64,000 nt of DNA from Climacium dendroides (taxonomy: Eukaryota; Streptophyta; Bryopsida; Hypnales; Climaciaceae): the NCBI GenBank assembly GCA_950106755.1, contig OX467089.1, forward strand, positions 27,757,345-27,821,344, read 5' to 3'. A program made the position numbers and the translations under genes. Positions 10,795 through 23,294 of the stretch are shown piece by piece. The first letter of the stretch is position 1. Every line of letters starts with the position of its first letter. The notes under the pieces are model-generated. The model saw only the letters and a list, made by a program, of their open reading frames with translations. It ran no database searches and had not been told where the DNA came from.

Positions 10795-12590
10795 TCCTTT
10801 GGGAATCTGGGTCAACCTTGGATCTGTAAGATTTTTAGCCTATCTTGACTGATTTTTTCTCCTCTTTCCAACGGTACCACTCGCGAAGTCTAATTCATCA
10901 CTAATCAAAAGTTATGGCTCTTTTTAGGCCGCAGTTCTCACAACCTGTGGACACTTCGGCGACTCATATCTCAACCAATTCTTGTCCGATTCGAGAAATT
11001 CTTTCATGGGTCTTCACTGATTTCACGTCCTCTTTCCAACGCTGTAAAGCATGACTTCTAATTCCTTAAATGCCAAAAGTTTAGGCGGTTTTGGTCTCGC
11101 AGGGTTCACCGCAGCAAACAACTTGGGGTTCATAGACCCATTTCTTTGGGGTTTAGTAAAAGATAAAGAAAACGCAAGTGTTACACCAGTAGGGTTACAC
11201 CAGTGTTACACCACAACAGCATTACATTGGCGTTACACCACACCAGTAATACACCGGCATTACCACTAGTGTTATACCACAGCAGCATTACACTAGTGTT
11301 ACACCAGAGTTACATCGGCATTACACCAATAGTGTTACACCACCAACGTTACACCACAACAGCATTATACCAGCGTTATACTACTAGTGTTATACTACCA
11401 ACGTTACACCAACAAGGTTATGCCACAACAACATTACATCACACGAATATTACAGCAGCATTACACGAGTATTACACTTGGATTACACCAACATTACACC
11501 CGGGTTACACCAGCATTACACTCGGGTTACACCGGTGTTATACCAGCCTTTTATTGTATTACACTCAGGTTACACCAGCGTTATACCAACATTTTATTGT
11601 ATTACACTCGGGTTATACCGACATTACACTCGGGTTACACCGGCATTACACTCGGGTTATACTAGCGTTACACCAGCATTTTATTGTGTTACACTGGCAT
11701 TACACCCGGATTACACTGGCATTACATTTGGGTTACACCGACATTACACTTGGGTTACACCGGCGTTATACCAACATTACACCAGCATTACACCTGGATT
11801 ATATCGGCGTTATACCTACATTTTGTTGTATTACACCCAGGTTACACTGGCATTACACCCGAGTTACATCAGCATAACCCTGTGTTACACTAACATTACA
11901 GTCTGTTATACCACCGTTACATCGGCATTACACCCGGATTACACCAATATTACACTGTGTTACACCGGCGTTACACCTTTCTTTCTAAAGAAATCACATT
12001 AAGCCCACGTTATACTGTGTGACTTTCCTTTGTTAATCTAGATTGAGTTTTGCTTATTTGTGGATTTAAGGCGTATTATAACTAATTTTTCCTTGCAATC
12101 CCAACGGAGCCACTTTCACATTCTAATTCTTTGCCAATCAAAAGTTAGGGCCAATTGGACGCTGTAGTGTTCATTGTCGGTAGCGACTTCGGCGACTCCT
12201 ACCTCGGGCCATTTTGGCTCCATCCAACCCATTTCGGTTTAAGTATCTTCACTAATTTCACTTCCTCTTTCCAATGGTACCCATCTCAAGGTCGAATTCC
12301 TTACCCATCCAAAGGTAGAGGACCTTGAAGCCTTCAAGGTCGCCGTTTATAGGGGGACTGCAACTTTAGAAACTTGTATCTCAACCCACTCTTGCCCAAT
12401 TCAACAAATGGAGGATTGCGGTTTTAGTGAATTCTCCTCGTCTTTCCAACAGTGTCAAACACGCTTCCTATTCCTTTGCTGTTTAAAATTTTAGGCGGTT
12501 TAGGCATAGGGGTTTCGTGGCAGCCAACAATTCGGGGGTTGAGGCCTCATTCCTTTGGGTTTTAGCAAAACATGAAGGAAACACGAAGAA
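10795..12590. repeat. Diverged direct repeat flanking a minisatellite
   Basis: The segment 10795-11170 and the segment about 12025-12590 are diverged copies in the same orientation. They share, in order, ACTTTCCTTTG, ATCAAAAGTTA, ACTTCGGCGACTC, TTCACTAATTTCAC/TTCACTGATTTCAC, CCTCTTTCCAA, TTTAGGCGGTTT and TTTGGG(G)TTTAG. The minisatellite lies exactly between them. Confidence 0.65.
11177..11985. repeat. Minisatellite of a roughly 10-bp GTTACACCAG/CATTACACCG unit
   Basis: About 0.8 kb consists almost wholly of variants of RYTACACC + RG, with higher-order stretches such as CTCGGGTTACACC and CCTTTTATTGTATTACAC. Long open frames in all three forward phases (products rich in H-Y-T and L-H-x-G-Y-T) are a consequence of the repeat and are not called as genes. 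Confidence 0.9.
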
Positions 12591-12910
12591 AGGAAGCACC
12601 AACACACCGCTAGTACACTTTCTTCAGGTTCAGGGCCTACACTGTGAGATCTCCCGAAAGAAACAAAAAAAGGAAGCACCAACACATCGCTACACCATGA
12701 AATCTCCTGAAAGAAACAAAAAAAAAATATCAATAAGAAGCACAGTGACAGGGTTTACTATTTGATCTCTCAAAATGGAGTGGTCACAAGCACGGTCCCA
12801 TCATCCAGAGATCACTTGATCACAATGATCCTAACACAATGACAAAGGTCATCGTGGGATCTCCCGAGTGTGGGATCCCAATCAAAATCCCGAGTGTGGG
12901 ATCCCACACT
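12547..12910 (+). repeat. Short degenerate direct repeats
   Basis: AGGAAGCACCAACACA occurs near 12590 and 12671, with GAAAGAAACAAAAAAA following twice. TCCCGAGTGTGGGATCCCA occurs at about 12861 and 12887. Confidence 0.7.
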
Positions 12911-12988
12911 TTCCTTTATATACTAATTCCAAAATACTCTTCCAAATCATAGCTTATAATATTTTTCTTCCGCTCACCAAACAACAGT

Positions 12989-13171
12989 GTTGCCGCCAAG
13001 GTGTTGAAGATCATTGGAGTGAATTTGAAGGAGGTTCGTGTGGAGGTGTCAAAGATCATCGATCGAACAAAGCGGCTTGTTGGCCATTGAGATCCCTTCA
13101 CTCCCCGAGCAAAGCGTGTCCTAAAGCGTTTCTTGGGAGAAGTCCGGAAACTTGATAAGTGCATTTGCTTT
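12989..13171 (+). pseudogene. clpC-like: Fragment of a chloroplast ClpC-like chaperone (Clp N domain)
   Basis: The forward strand encodes A-A-K-V-L-K-I-I-G-V-N-L-K-E-V-R-V-E-V and, after frame changes near 13078-13095, F-T-P-R-A-K-R-V-L-K. These correspond to consecutive segments of the N-domain of ClpC/HSP93, the stromal Hsp100 unfoldase. Only about 60 codons are present, with at least two indels and no AAA+ modules, so this is a gene fragment, probably captured or left by a transposon. The start codon and transit peptide are absent. Confidence 0.7.
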
Positions 13172-13429
13172 CGGGTTTGGGGTTCAATTTGGTTGGATTC
13201 TGCAATTTTTAAAAAGTCTGCCAACATCATCCTTAGCTTGCTTGTCCATCCATCTCTCCCTGTCTTTCTTTCCTCTACTTTTTGAAGACATCGCGCCTTC
13301 TTCAAGCTTGTCCGATCGGGTGGCATGCATGCGATTTTTATCAATTAGGCTTAAGTTGTCAATTTCTTGTTGCTATATTCAATTCCATTCAACCCTAGGA
13401 TGCTATTACGATGTTGTTGTAGAATAATC
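13172..13429. other. No gene supported
   Basis: A short unassigned stretch between the ClpC fragment and the CCGGA-rich leader of host copy 2. Confidence 0.4.
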
Positions 13430-13860
13430 TTGTGGGAATCCGGAATCCGGAAACGGATCGAGGATACAAGAATCAGGTGAGAAAAATAGGCAAAAATCAA
13501 AAAAATTATAGTTAGAACGTGATTTTTATGTGAGATAACCGAAATTAGGAAATAAGCATTCCGGCAAAAACCGGAACCGGAACTTATCCGGATCCGGAAT
13601 CCGGATTTACCCGGAACACAGGAACCTACAGTATAGGCCTCGTACCTATGGGAGTAGGATACCATTAGTACAACGGACCTGTGGCCGTTGTCTTAAATTC
13701 TGTAAGAAGACGGTTTAGTATTTAAGTTGTTTGCCTAGGGTTTTCCTCTTCACTTTCCTGTTTTGCTTTTCTGAGACTGTCCGTGTGAGTAGTTGAGAGA
13801 AAGAGTGGTGAGTTAGCGACTAAAGTAGGGTTATTCCTCTCTCGTTCTTACTTAGGTCAT
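13430..13860 (+). promoter_or_regulatory. 5' leader/LTR-like region of host copy 2
   Basis: This CCGGA-rich sequence (GGAATCCGGAATCCGG at 13436, ATCCGGATCCGGAATCCGG at about 13589) is followed by a TATTTAAG box near 13718. A pyrimidine-rich leader and then an ATG at 13861 follow. The boundaries of the long terminal repeat, if it is one, cannot be fixed because no matching second copy with a duplication was found. Confidence 0.45.
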
Positions 13861-13913
13861 ATGGCATCCGGACCAGTACGGAAGGTAGCGATATCTGCCC
13901 GGATTATCTCTCC
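13861..13913 (+). pseudogene. Start of host copy 2 ORF1, interrupted by element A
   Basis: The frame starting MASGPVRK at 13861 runs into the target site TTATCTCTCC (13904-13913). It resumes after element A at 31270-31279 and the downstream host sequence. The ORF was therefore opened close to its start by the insertion. Confidence 0.7.
13904..13913 (+). repeat. Left target-site duplication of element A
   Basis: TTATCTCTCC, repeated exactly at 31270-31279. A 10-bp duplication fits Mutator-like transposons (8-11 bp). Confidence 0.9.
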
Positions 13914-14100
13914 TAACGACGCTAGCGTGCGAGCCTGGAGCCGTGAGCCTGTGAGCGGCGAGCGGGAAGCGGGGAGTCAGAAATTTATCATTTTTTGTTT
14001 AATAAAATTTTTTTTTGCTAAAAGAATTCAAAAAATTCAATTTTTTTGGTTGTTTATGTTGAATTTGGGACCTATATCCGTGCATCCCATGACCGTGGAT
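13914..14100 (+). repeat. Element A transposase-side terminus and first subterminal repeat
   Basis: TAACGAC + GCTAGCGTGCGAGCC, then G-rich GAGC/GTGAGC repeats, a T/A tract, and GGACCTATATCCGTGC followed by CATGACCGTGGAT (14068-14100). The same order is found at 45733-45911. These are likely transposase binding sites. Confidence 0.8.
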
Positions 14101-14957
14101 GAGTAAATATTTTGGAAATTTATTATTCTGTTTTAGAAAAATCCACCGCATGGTGAGAATGAAAGTCATTGTTTAGGATTTTAGGAGAAAGCGTACCTCA
14201 GAAAAAAATGGGTTTTAGTTCCTATTAAAGCTAAATTTAGGACCTATAACCACTTATCCTATGACTGTGGATTAAAAAATATATTAAGTGCTACTTGAAT
14301 CCTTTGTACAAGCTTCATTTAATTTTTTAAACAAAATCACACGAGTGTTGGGAATATAATTCTCCTCAAGATGACTGAGAAAGTCTATTCCCTAAATAGT
14401 CCTCTACAACACCTGACTACCGGATATTACACTTTTTATATTGGTGCAATCCGCAATGCCAATCGATATGGGACATATGAATAGGAGCCGGGGAACATTG
14501 GTTTAGGCACTCTTCTCTATTTTCAGCACTCATCGATATTCTGTGCTAACAAACTACCATGAATGCTTGCATAAGTGTGGTTTACAGTTTGCAACAATGA
14601 TCCAAAAAAAGTAGAGATAAAGAATCCATGCCTTCATGTTTAAGTCTCTTGAACCTCTTGCTGCATTAATCCTTTTTAATGAAGTGATCACCAACATAAA
14701 AAAATTTACTTCAATGAACACATAGTATACTTCAAAAAATAATGACAAAGCAATCAAACTTCCAAATAAAAACATAATGATTGAAGTCTTGGAATCAATA
14801 TTAATGAAATCCAAACTACAAGTGGAAAGACGAAATGAACAAAATGATGAATTTCGTAAGAAAATGATAACTTCCTTAGTAAACAGAAAATATTTAGAAT
14901 TCTATGAAATTTTGTCTTCTATCATACCATTGCAGTACTTTCAACTAGTGCCTGCTC
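14101..14957. other. Element A interior between terminus and transposase stop
   Basis: Apart from the subterminal repeat at 14240-14273, no gene is supported. It is AT-rich and presumably includes the transposase 3' UTR. Confidence 0.5.
14240..14273 (+). repeat. Second subterminal repeat of element A
   Basis: GGACCTATAACCACTTATCC followed by TATGACTGTGGATT is a variant of the unit at 14068-14100. It resembles the form at the CAGGGTT end (32356-32403). Confidence 0.7.
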
Positions 14958-16481
14958 TTATTCTAGCACTCTTATTATCCCCGCCTTAACTAAAATAAGT
15001 TTCAACTCGTTGAAGCTATAGCTTGGTGCATGGATGAACTTGTCCTCATTTATGTCCATTTTGCAAAAGTACCGGAAAAGATAATACAAATGCTTGCAAT
15101 TCACATACTATTGTCGACTTCCTATTGCTGAAACTGCCATAGAAGTAAAGTTAGGACACGTGCACGATGGGTACATGCCCACAGTAATTCGATATACATT
15201 TGAATTTGGTTCAACCCCAGTTTGTAGTGAAACAATCGCTCCTAAACCAGGAAATGGTAACAACGTCACTCCCAATATCTCTCCTTTGATGTTGCCAGCA
15301 CTCTTCCACTTGTTGCGTTGTTTAATTGTAGGTGCATTTGCAATTCGGCGAATAGTACGACTGTTTTGTACAGTTGGATATATGTGTGCGTCTTTTGGAA
15401 CTGGTTCGTCATATACCACAGTCTCAAATATTTTAGACATACTGAATAGTCGTCGAGGAGATAACACAGGACGTTTTTGAAGTCGAAATCCAGCATGCTG
15501 CAACAATAACGTCTCCTCTCGGGTAAGATTTGTTCCTGTTAAGATTGGCCATACTTCAGGAACCTCCGGCCACTCTATAACCCACCTCCGTTTGTTACCC
15601 TTGACGCACCGTTCAATGTCATCTGCACAGAACCAAAAGTCTGCCACTATTTCTTTCTTGGTCCCGTAATCTATCTTTCTTCCACTATAGGTTGGAGCAA
15701 GGGTTCCCTTCCGACCTTTGGCAATCTTTGCCTTGCAAGTGATGTTTGAATCTCGTTGTTGAGCATAACATTTTGCATTGGACTTGTGACTAATCCTTGC
15801 AATGTGCCATTTCGATGTATCACAATTACTTTCAAACGCAACTGTAACATGTGTCGGAGTGTTCACTTGAGGTTGCTTACCTTTATCTCCTGAAGATTCT
15901 ATTGACGCTGTCATGGACCGTGTCCGAACACGAGGTTGGGAAAAGTTAACTTTATCAGGTCTATGCGAGTCCCCTGCATCGCCAATGGGAACGTCTAACT
16001 TCCTCTTTGTGCTCCCAAAAACCTCTTCTCCTTCTAAATGTGGAATGCGAGTTCCAACACCTTCAGAACCAGGCAATGAATTCAAAGCCTTTGCAATTTT
16101 CTTAGGATCACCGCTACGTCTTGCTGCTCTCAACTTTAGCTCTCCTTTCGACAAACCAGATCCAGAAGCGTGTCCCTTCAAGTACGCTCGGTAATTTGTC
16201 ATTTGCATCCATGCACGAATACTGTCATCACATGTGGCGTCAAAGAGATTGTTTCCTTTGTTCCCAGACATTTGAAGCCACTTGTTGTGCACAGTTTCTG
16301 ACAAATTGCATGAAGGCATATCTGCAAGTTCCTCCAAATTCAAATCCTGAAAATGAAACCACTCAAATATTACGCTTTGGTAATTCAATATTTCATACCA
16401 TCTTCAAAAACCCTCAGAGATACAAATGAATATTTATAAGTCCATAAATAAAAAGTGATGGTGTTAATAAGGACTTCAAAT

Positions 16482-16505
16482 ACCCTCGTCGGATCCGACG
16501 AGGGT
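16482..16505. repeat. Intronic hairpin h1 (core TCGGATCCGA)
   Basis: A perfect 24-nt palindrome in the intron of the element A transposase gene, with weaker pairing of the flanks. Confidence 0.8.
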
Positions 16506-16741
16506 CTCAGGTATTTCTATTACTACCCTCGTTTTTGGTTTAGGGGGCGAAATTCAAAATTCTTCCTAAACCTGAAACAAAAATACAAATTCAAAACACC
16601 TTTACTCAATGTTTTATTGGAGGCAAAAAATGAACCCCTTACATCTAAATTAGGGATTTTATGTCACCCCAACAATCATCACATTTTTTTTTAATTTTTG
16701 GAAATTTTTTGTCTGAATTCCTCAAACATGAACCCAAAGTA

Positions 16742-16812
16742 AGGGTACTTAGAAGGATCCAATATAGCCCCGTCGGATCCGAAGGGGGTATTGAAGGTCC
16801 CTCCTCTTACCT
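16742..16812. repeat. Intronic hairpin h2 (core TCGGATCCGA)
   Basis: The arms from GGTACTTAGAAGGA on the left and the reverse complement of the right side (GGTAAGAGGAGGGA) pair imperfectly around the core. It lies in the same intron as h1. Confidence 0.65.
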
Positions 16813-19288
16813 CCACTTTAGATTTGTACACTAATTTTTTGTGAAAATTTTTGAAAAAAAATGATAATTTTTTCTAAGATGCTAAAATTCATCTAATGTA
16901 TACAACTCCTATTTGATGGATGTATTTATTGTCCTTCTTTATACACCAACTTTGAATCAGTCCTTAACATTTCTATTTTTCTTAAAGGAATGATTTAGGA
17001 AATCGAATCGACATTCTAAGTAAATTATATAAATATGAATTATTTTTCTAAATTTTTTTGAATTAAAATAAAATAAAATTTGCAAATGGAATTTCAAAGA
17101 TAGAAGGTGTCCAAGGAAATTGACTTACCATTTGCATGAATCCTCCCCATTGCCTATATCAAAAATGCCAAAAGGCAAGCCAATGTTCTAAGTGGTGAAG
17201 AGCATCTTCAGTAGTGGCTCCTGACGACAACCACCACGACTGAATTGCCAAGTATTTGTTTTCTGCTTCCTCCATGGACTTCGCATCTTTGTACTGTTTA
17301 CAAAGTAAAGTGTGCTGCTGTTGAAATGCTTCTTTAATGTACTTCTGTGTATGTTTTTGGAGTGAAGTACTCCAATGCAATAAGCCTGTTCTTTCCCTAT
17401 TCTCCATTTTCTGATCTGCAAAACCACTTCCGTATACAATTCGTATGGCATTCCAGTTGGCCATAGCACTATCAGCCATAAATCCTTTAAAATTCGGGTT
17501 TTCAACTCCGTGTTGCGACATTACAGCATTCAAGCACTTCCAAAAGAGAACCTGAATCTCAGTATCTTCTGATTGCATATCACAAATTCCAATGGTCATG
17601 ACCCTCTTGTAATCTGGATCATACACTTGGCAAGCCATTGTCGTCTACTCCTTTATACACTTGACGTGGTCGAACATCATCCATGCATTCTGATGATTTC
17701 CACCAAGTTGCATGCGTTTCACTAGGTCCACACCACTTCCAGGTCCCTCAGTGAGCATCTTGAAAATGAACACCTTCTCCTTTCCTTGGCCAGGAAAGAC
17801 GCTGTCGTGAATGAATTCAAATTTTGACTGTTTCTTCATTATCATTATGTTGTCGATGATGCCTCCATAGTTGTTTGAGCGAAATGAGGATATGACGTTT
17901 CTAATGTTGGGACTGCTTAGGTACTGGAAACGATCCATAACCACTTTTAGCTCTTCATCCTTCAACATCTCTTTCTCTCCCTCTCCGTTATGAAACAAAT
18001 ATGTCGTGAGGAAATCTTTGCTTGCAGAGAGAGCAATGGCAGAGTTTGTGGTAGGAGGGGTCTTTGCCACTTGCTCTGCAATGAGTTCGCAAATCTTGTC
18101 TGCAGAATCTCTATACATGCCTTTTGCTACTAGATGAGAATGATATCCAAGATGAATTGCAGCCCTTGTCACTTTAGGAACCTCACTATAGCAATAGTAT
18201 ATTCTAGCCTCACATTGCTTTAGACACTTTGGAGTCTCCTTGCAAAGTTTGCAAACTAACGTACAATCCTTAGAAGGATTGTAGCCTACTACAAATGGAG
18301 ACACTGTATATCCACTCCACTCTGTCTCATTGCGCTTACTAGCTCTCTTCACATATTCCCAATCAGGATTCACACAAATAAGATGACCAACGCAATAGGA
18401 CTTCCGGAATTTCAACTTATCAGGGTTATGAATATTGGTAGTTTGTACCTTACACTACACATGTCCATCATAACGTTTGTCCATCCCCTCCAAATTCCCA
18501 GCAGCCGATGAAGATGGCCACGTGCGGCATGGAGGCAACTCGAAGATGACATCCCCATTGAAGATTGGTGGAAGAAACCCAACTTGATGGTGCTTGATGG
18601 CATTCAAATCTATTGTGGACAGTTCGTTCCTAGATCTATGCATGCTCTTCAAATTCTTCAAGCATTCCATTATGCTTTTCCTATCAAGTGTAAGCGGATA
18701 CAATGGAGGACGAGACAATGGAGACTGTGTAGAAGTATTGGTTTGGATGTCCGAAAAGGAATGGAAAATCTCACGACTATCAACATTATTTCCAATGGAT
18801 GGCGGTTTCTCACGGACAGTAACGTCAGGTGACTCTCCTTCTGATTCACTTGACAAATCTATTACAGAGTCCAATTTCTCAATCTTTACAACGCGTAGAA
18901 AAGTACTTGGACTAGGACTTGGAAATTCGCTCTCAAGAGGTTGAGGAGAGATTGCACTTGTGACATACGGCATATCTACAGTGGAGTTATCGGACTGGCG
19001 ACTGACCATCTACGTGGATGCATTTTGAATGGACAAAGGAAGACCATAAGCTCTATAGTTGCCTAAAGGAAGGAACCAACAAACTCCATCCTCATCTTCA
19101 CTCTTTGTAATAGGAACAAACTCCATGTTCTCACTACATTCAGACTTCCTCTCCTCTTCTATGTAGATTGAAGACTCAACAAACCTGAAACATACATGTA
19201 GAAGATGACTAGATACTCTCGCTTGATTTCCACCAGCCAACGGAAACACCATTGGAATTGCATGACCGTCTACTCTAATGCAAGCCAT

Positions 19289-21824
19289 AGTGATAAAACA
19301 GCAGTGCAAAACAAACGATTTAGAAGCAAGAGATACATTGAAGTCTTGAACTATAAAGACAGAAGCTAGAAGATGTGAGGTACTATATAGTAAACACAAA
19401 TTATGTTGTTTCAATTCTACCAATACCATTCCAAAAGTACAAATTGTTTGGTGAAGTGTAATTGTCAGTAGGTGTAAAAATTATTCATATGGCAGAGCCG
19501 TCATTTAGTTCAAATATTGTTGCTTTCAATAGAATTTAGTGAAATAAATGGGATGTCACAACTCTGGAAGAAGTTTCATTCAAAAAACAAAAATTTATGA
19601 GTCTACCGTTGTAGCCGTGTTCAATAAAAGGTTCGTTAAAAAAATATATTTATGAATGAAGGCAGCTCTGACAAAATGCGTGAAAGAGATCGCTCATTCA
19701 AATGTGTCGGTCTTATATCCTAGAGTAAAAGATACATAATCTAATAAGGTGTCAGAATTAGAAGACGGCTCATCAAATGTTAAGTGGGCTGTCCATAATA
19801 TTCAAATAAAAAGGCGGTAGTTCTCCCAACCCTAATCTTCCAAGGCCGTTTGAGACTTTGAGTGAACGAACCTAGTTGGTAACGTTAAATAAATAGGCTC
19901 TACATCTCCTTCTTTCATGTCTTTCCATCTGCAGCGTTTAACATAGACACCATGCTTTTCATCGATTGAGACCTCTGAGGCTTATGTAGTGGTATTCATG
20001 CTTACAAATTGTGATAGATTTGCAGACGTAGTTCCAGACCATAGAAACAAACGGAAGAGACGTATTTCTCTTTATTTCTCATCTCAGAAGTCACTTAGAC
20101 GATCTAGAATGACTCGCTCAAAGAAAACTTCGTCCAAGATAGGCCAGTCGTCGTAGATAGAACTTCAAAAACATCTTCGTTTTGAAAGTGGAGGCAGTGG
20201 TGGAGAAATGGATTGAGAAGTGCAGGAGTTAGAATGGACGAAGACAACTGATGAGGGCATGACAAGCTTGCAAGGCATCTCAGAAGGTGATCAACTTTTA
20301 CTAGTAAGATTCTACGGACCAACTCTTACCCTTTCAATGCTTTGCAATATGTTGGAATTAGATGTAAAAAATATTCCAGGCTGTCTCACCTCTCCAAAAT
20401 GAAGTTTCAACTCTTAGGTGTGCAATCTGAGAACCTACTAGCTTATGTGGTTTATTATCACTTTGTCATTCTTTTCCATCAAGCGGGAAACTCGGAATCG
20501 CAAAGATGGGTGAGTTCACGAGCCTTGGGTCCCAAAGTGTCACGGAGGACAAAAAGTGTCCTCACACAGTTTTAAGTCTACTATAACTTCTCCATCCAAG
20601 GTTCAAATCTACTAAAACTTATTGGAGAAGTTGCACTTATTCTTCTTGTTTATGTGGTTAAATTTTCAAATCAATCAAAGATGTGTTGTTTCTTTAGTAG
20701 CCAATCAAAGAGCTCAGCTTTGCAAAAGTTCACAAAATTGCATTTTAGAGCTGCAACTTCAGGGACTTGTATCTTCTTCATTAATGATTTGTTTTCATTG
20801 AAATTTGTTTTGATTTGTTTTTCTTGAAGTCTAGTTATTGTGGTAAAATTTTCATGTCAATCCAAGTTGTTTGGAATGTTTGGGAGCAATTCGAAGTTCT
20901 AAACCCTGTCATTTTTGGAGTACAATGAACTTTGATGGCTTATATCTTCTTCGTACAAAGTCCGTTTTCAATAAAACTTATTGGGAAAGTTGTGCCTACA
21001 AGTCTAGTTTGTGCGGCTAAAATTTCATGTCAATCCAAGAAGAATTGAGTGACTGAGAAGCATTCTAGTGGGGAGAGGTTCAGCCCTAGATGTGGTTTTT
21101 GCACTTTTTTTGACTATTTTTTGGCAGTTCGAATCTGTTTTTTAGACACCATGACTCAATTTCATGAATTTTTTTTTCACCAATGTGTTTGTATAGTAGT
21201 TTTAAATCACTTTGTACTGTAAATTTCTTTCATTTTAGTAGGTTTAGAAATCAAATTTCACCTCTAAATGTGTTTTGGGAAAAATTTCAGCATTCATTTT
21301 CAACACTTAATCATTATGATCTCACAATCTATGCGACCAATTGACTTCAAGTTTTGTGCACGTCATCTAAAACATGTTTACTACGAGATTGTATGGTTGA
21401 GATTTGTATAACTTGAAGAAATTTAGGTCCGCATAGCTTCAAAAGCAAGGATGTTTTTGGACCCCGGATATCTCATGTCACTTTGGGGTTAAAGGAAACC
21501 CAGACTCTGCAACTGTACCGTCTCTTTCTCGGGACCAGCTGTCTAGTTGTAGCTTTCCAGAAGCCACGCTACATCCATTTCGGAAATAGAATTCTAGTAG
21601 CTTTTTTTGGAATTCTCCTATCTTCAACGTCTGGAGACGATTTTGCCACAGGAGTCCACCCCTCGCCACTAGTATCAAGGCCTGCAGCCCGAAGTGAAGC
21701 TCGCAGCACACCTCCGGCAACTTTGATCAATCTGCTCTTGCTTGGAATTCAAAACGGCATTCTTTCTTATTCTCAATTCGTTCACAACTTGAAATTGCAT
21801 AGTCGAAATTTAAAATTTCTGACG
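19289..21824. promoter_or_regulatory. Divergent intergenic region of element A
   Basis: This 2.5-kb spacer separates the transposase start (19288) from the first methyltransferase-gene ATG (21825) and should hold both promoters. At 20600-21050 three degenerate repeats share CTTATTGG(A/G)(A/G)AAGTTG and TTCA(T/A)(G/A)TCAATC(C/A)AAG. No further gene is supported. An open frame entering 21825 from upstream is not conserved in B. Confidence 0.5.
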
Positions 21825-22037
21825 ATGTCGACCTTGCAGCGCCCCAGCAAAGGTCAACCTCGTAGGAGAACTCGGAGCCGCCCACTAGAGGAAGATTTTG
21901 AGGAAGCATTGGAACGCGAGAATCAAGATGCAAGTTTGCAGGTACAATTCTAGATAGCATGAACTTCTCTTTTGTTCAATCTGAGTGGGTGTGGAGGTAG
22001 CTTGGATTGCATTGTGAACTGATTCCCGTAGTCGATC

Positions 22038-22095
22038 AAGGTACCTGTGGACAAGCGTCGGACCCGACAGGGGTCCTGCGGTGATCTCCGGTTAC
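22038..22095. repeat. Intronic hairpin h3 (core TCGGACCCGA)
   Basis: Imperfect arms start GGTACCTG on the left and end GGTTACCC on the right, in the first intron of the element A methyltransferase gene. Confidence 0.5.
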
Positions 22096-22282
22096 CCTTG
22101 TATTTTGTCCTCGAAGGCAAATTCAGATGTGAACCCCTGCTTCGGGACCACTATTGAGAGTCTGAGAGATCATCGGTAGTCTGAGTTTGAGCATTGATCT
22201 TGGCTCACCAGCCTTGTTATAGTTTCCTGGGGGAAGGGTCCTTCGGAGCCTGCTGCTACCCTTCACGGGATCCTCAGGGAGA

Positions 22283-22590
22283 GTGCGGTTGGATGATCTG
22301 CTCGGTGCCTACACGGGATCCTCAGGGAGAGTGTGGTTCGGTGATTTGCTAGGTACCTACACGAGATCCTCATGGAGAGTGCGAGCGCAGTTGGGTGACC
22401 TGCTCGGTGCCTCTGGGTCTCGACTGTGTTGCATGTCCATGTCGCGGTTGTGTGATCTGCTCGGTGCCTCTAGGTCTCGACTGTGTTGCATATCCATGTC
22501 GCAGTTGTGTGATCTGCTCGGTGCCTCGGGTCCCGACTGTATTGCATGATCTGCTCGGTGCCTACGGGTCCCGACTTTTTTGCGATGTCG
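22283..22590 (+). repeat. Tandem cassettes GATCTGCTCGGTGCC in intron 1
   Basis: Seven copies of GA(T/C)(C/T)TGCT(C/A)GGT(G/A)CCT(A/C) occur at irregular spacing. The first carry ACACGGGATCCTCA-type spacers and the later ones GGTCTCGACTGTGTTGCAT-type spacers. Base composition is much more GC-rich than the surroundings. Confidence 0.8.
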
Positions 22591-23294
22591 CCTAGTACTG
22601 TTGTGATCGTTGGACGTGAGTGGTGGTGGTGGGCATCCGGGGGGCGTGATTCACCCATTGCTTGGGAAACGAAAGTTTGAAACTTGGATTATTAGAGCGG
22701 TTGGAAGGTGGGTGCCGTATCCTTGTCTGTCTTGGTTGAAGTGTGTCCCTGTCTGCGTTGTTAGCGTTGTCCGCGTGAGAATCTCGTGACGTCTGAGACT
22801 CCCTGAAGACCGCTGCCGCGCCCCTGAGGGTCTCGTGGCACGAGGGGAGGGGGGGGCAAATCAGTGCAAGATCCATCGACGCAACGATGACCGTCTTTCG
22901 ATGCATGCTAGGCGGACTTGTCTGTCAAGATTCCCGGCTTCCAATTGCATTGATATTTGTATCTGCGGAACCTCGTGCTACCCGAGCGGGTCTTGCCCCC
23001 TGGGTGTCCCGCCTGTCAACGTTGTGAACTGAATTGTCCATATGAAGTCTGTCGCCTTGATCGATGGCGGACGCAGAGGGTTGGTCTTGTGCCGATACGC
23101 AGCGCCCAGCTGATCTTGCGGCGACTCCCGCGGCCAAAGCAATCTTGGGGCGAGTGTCCATCTCCGCCAGGTCGACCCCAGTTCCTTTGCTAGCGTTCCC
23201 GTTCCCTTCTGAAGCTCTCCTCCAGCGAGCCCTGGGGATCAGCGTGACGCGAGGCGCGGTGGCGGTCGAGGGGTTACATTCAGGTCAAAAAGTG

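Larger units (their letters stand above)
14958..19288 (-). pseudogene. Element A Mutator-like transposase, five in-frame stops
   Basis: Exon 1 is 19288 to 17129 (720 codons) and exon 2 is 16346 to 14958 (463 codons). The intron has GTAAGT...CAG ends, at the same place and phase as in element B. In order the product has an N-terminal IRVDG module, an S/T-rich linker, a zinc-binding region (C/H residues from about 300, ending H-S-H-L-V), a DDE-type core (D-H-V-K, then I-C-D-M-Q-S-E-D, then F-M-A-D-S-A-M-A-N-W-N-A) and a SWIM finger (C-T-C-P, then C-K-H). Stops relative to B: TAG at 19012-19010, TAG at 18457-18455, TAG at 17647-17645 (W in B), TGA at 17161-17159 and TAG at 15110-15108 (Q in B). 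Despite these stops the two copies stay colinear, with no frame-breaking indels, so decay is recent or coding constraint lasted long. Confidence 0.85.

Noticed and set aside
11051..12002. Several long overlapping forward open frames (up to 224 codons) of H-Y-T and L-H-x-G-Y-T repeats
   Set aside because: They are open in all three phases because of the short GTTACACC-type repeat unit and have no non-repeat protein sequence.
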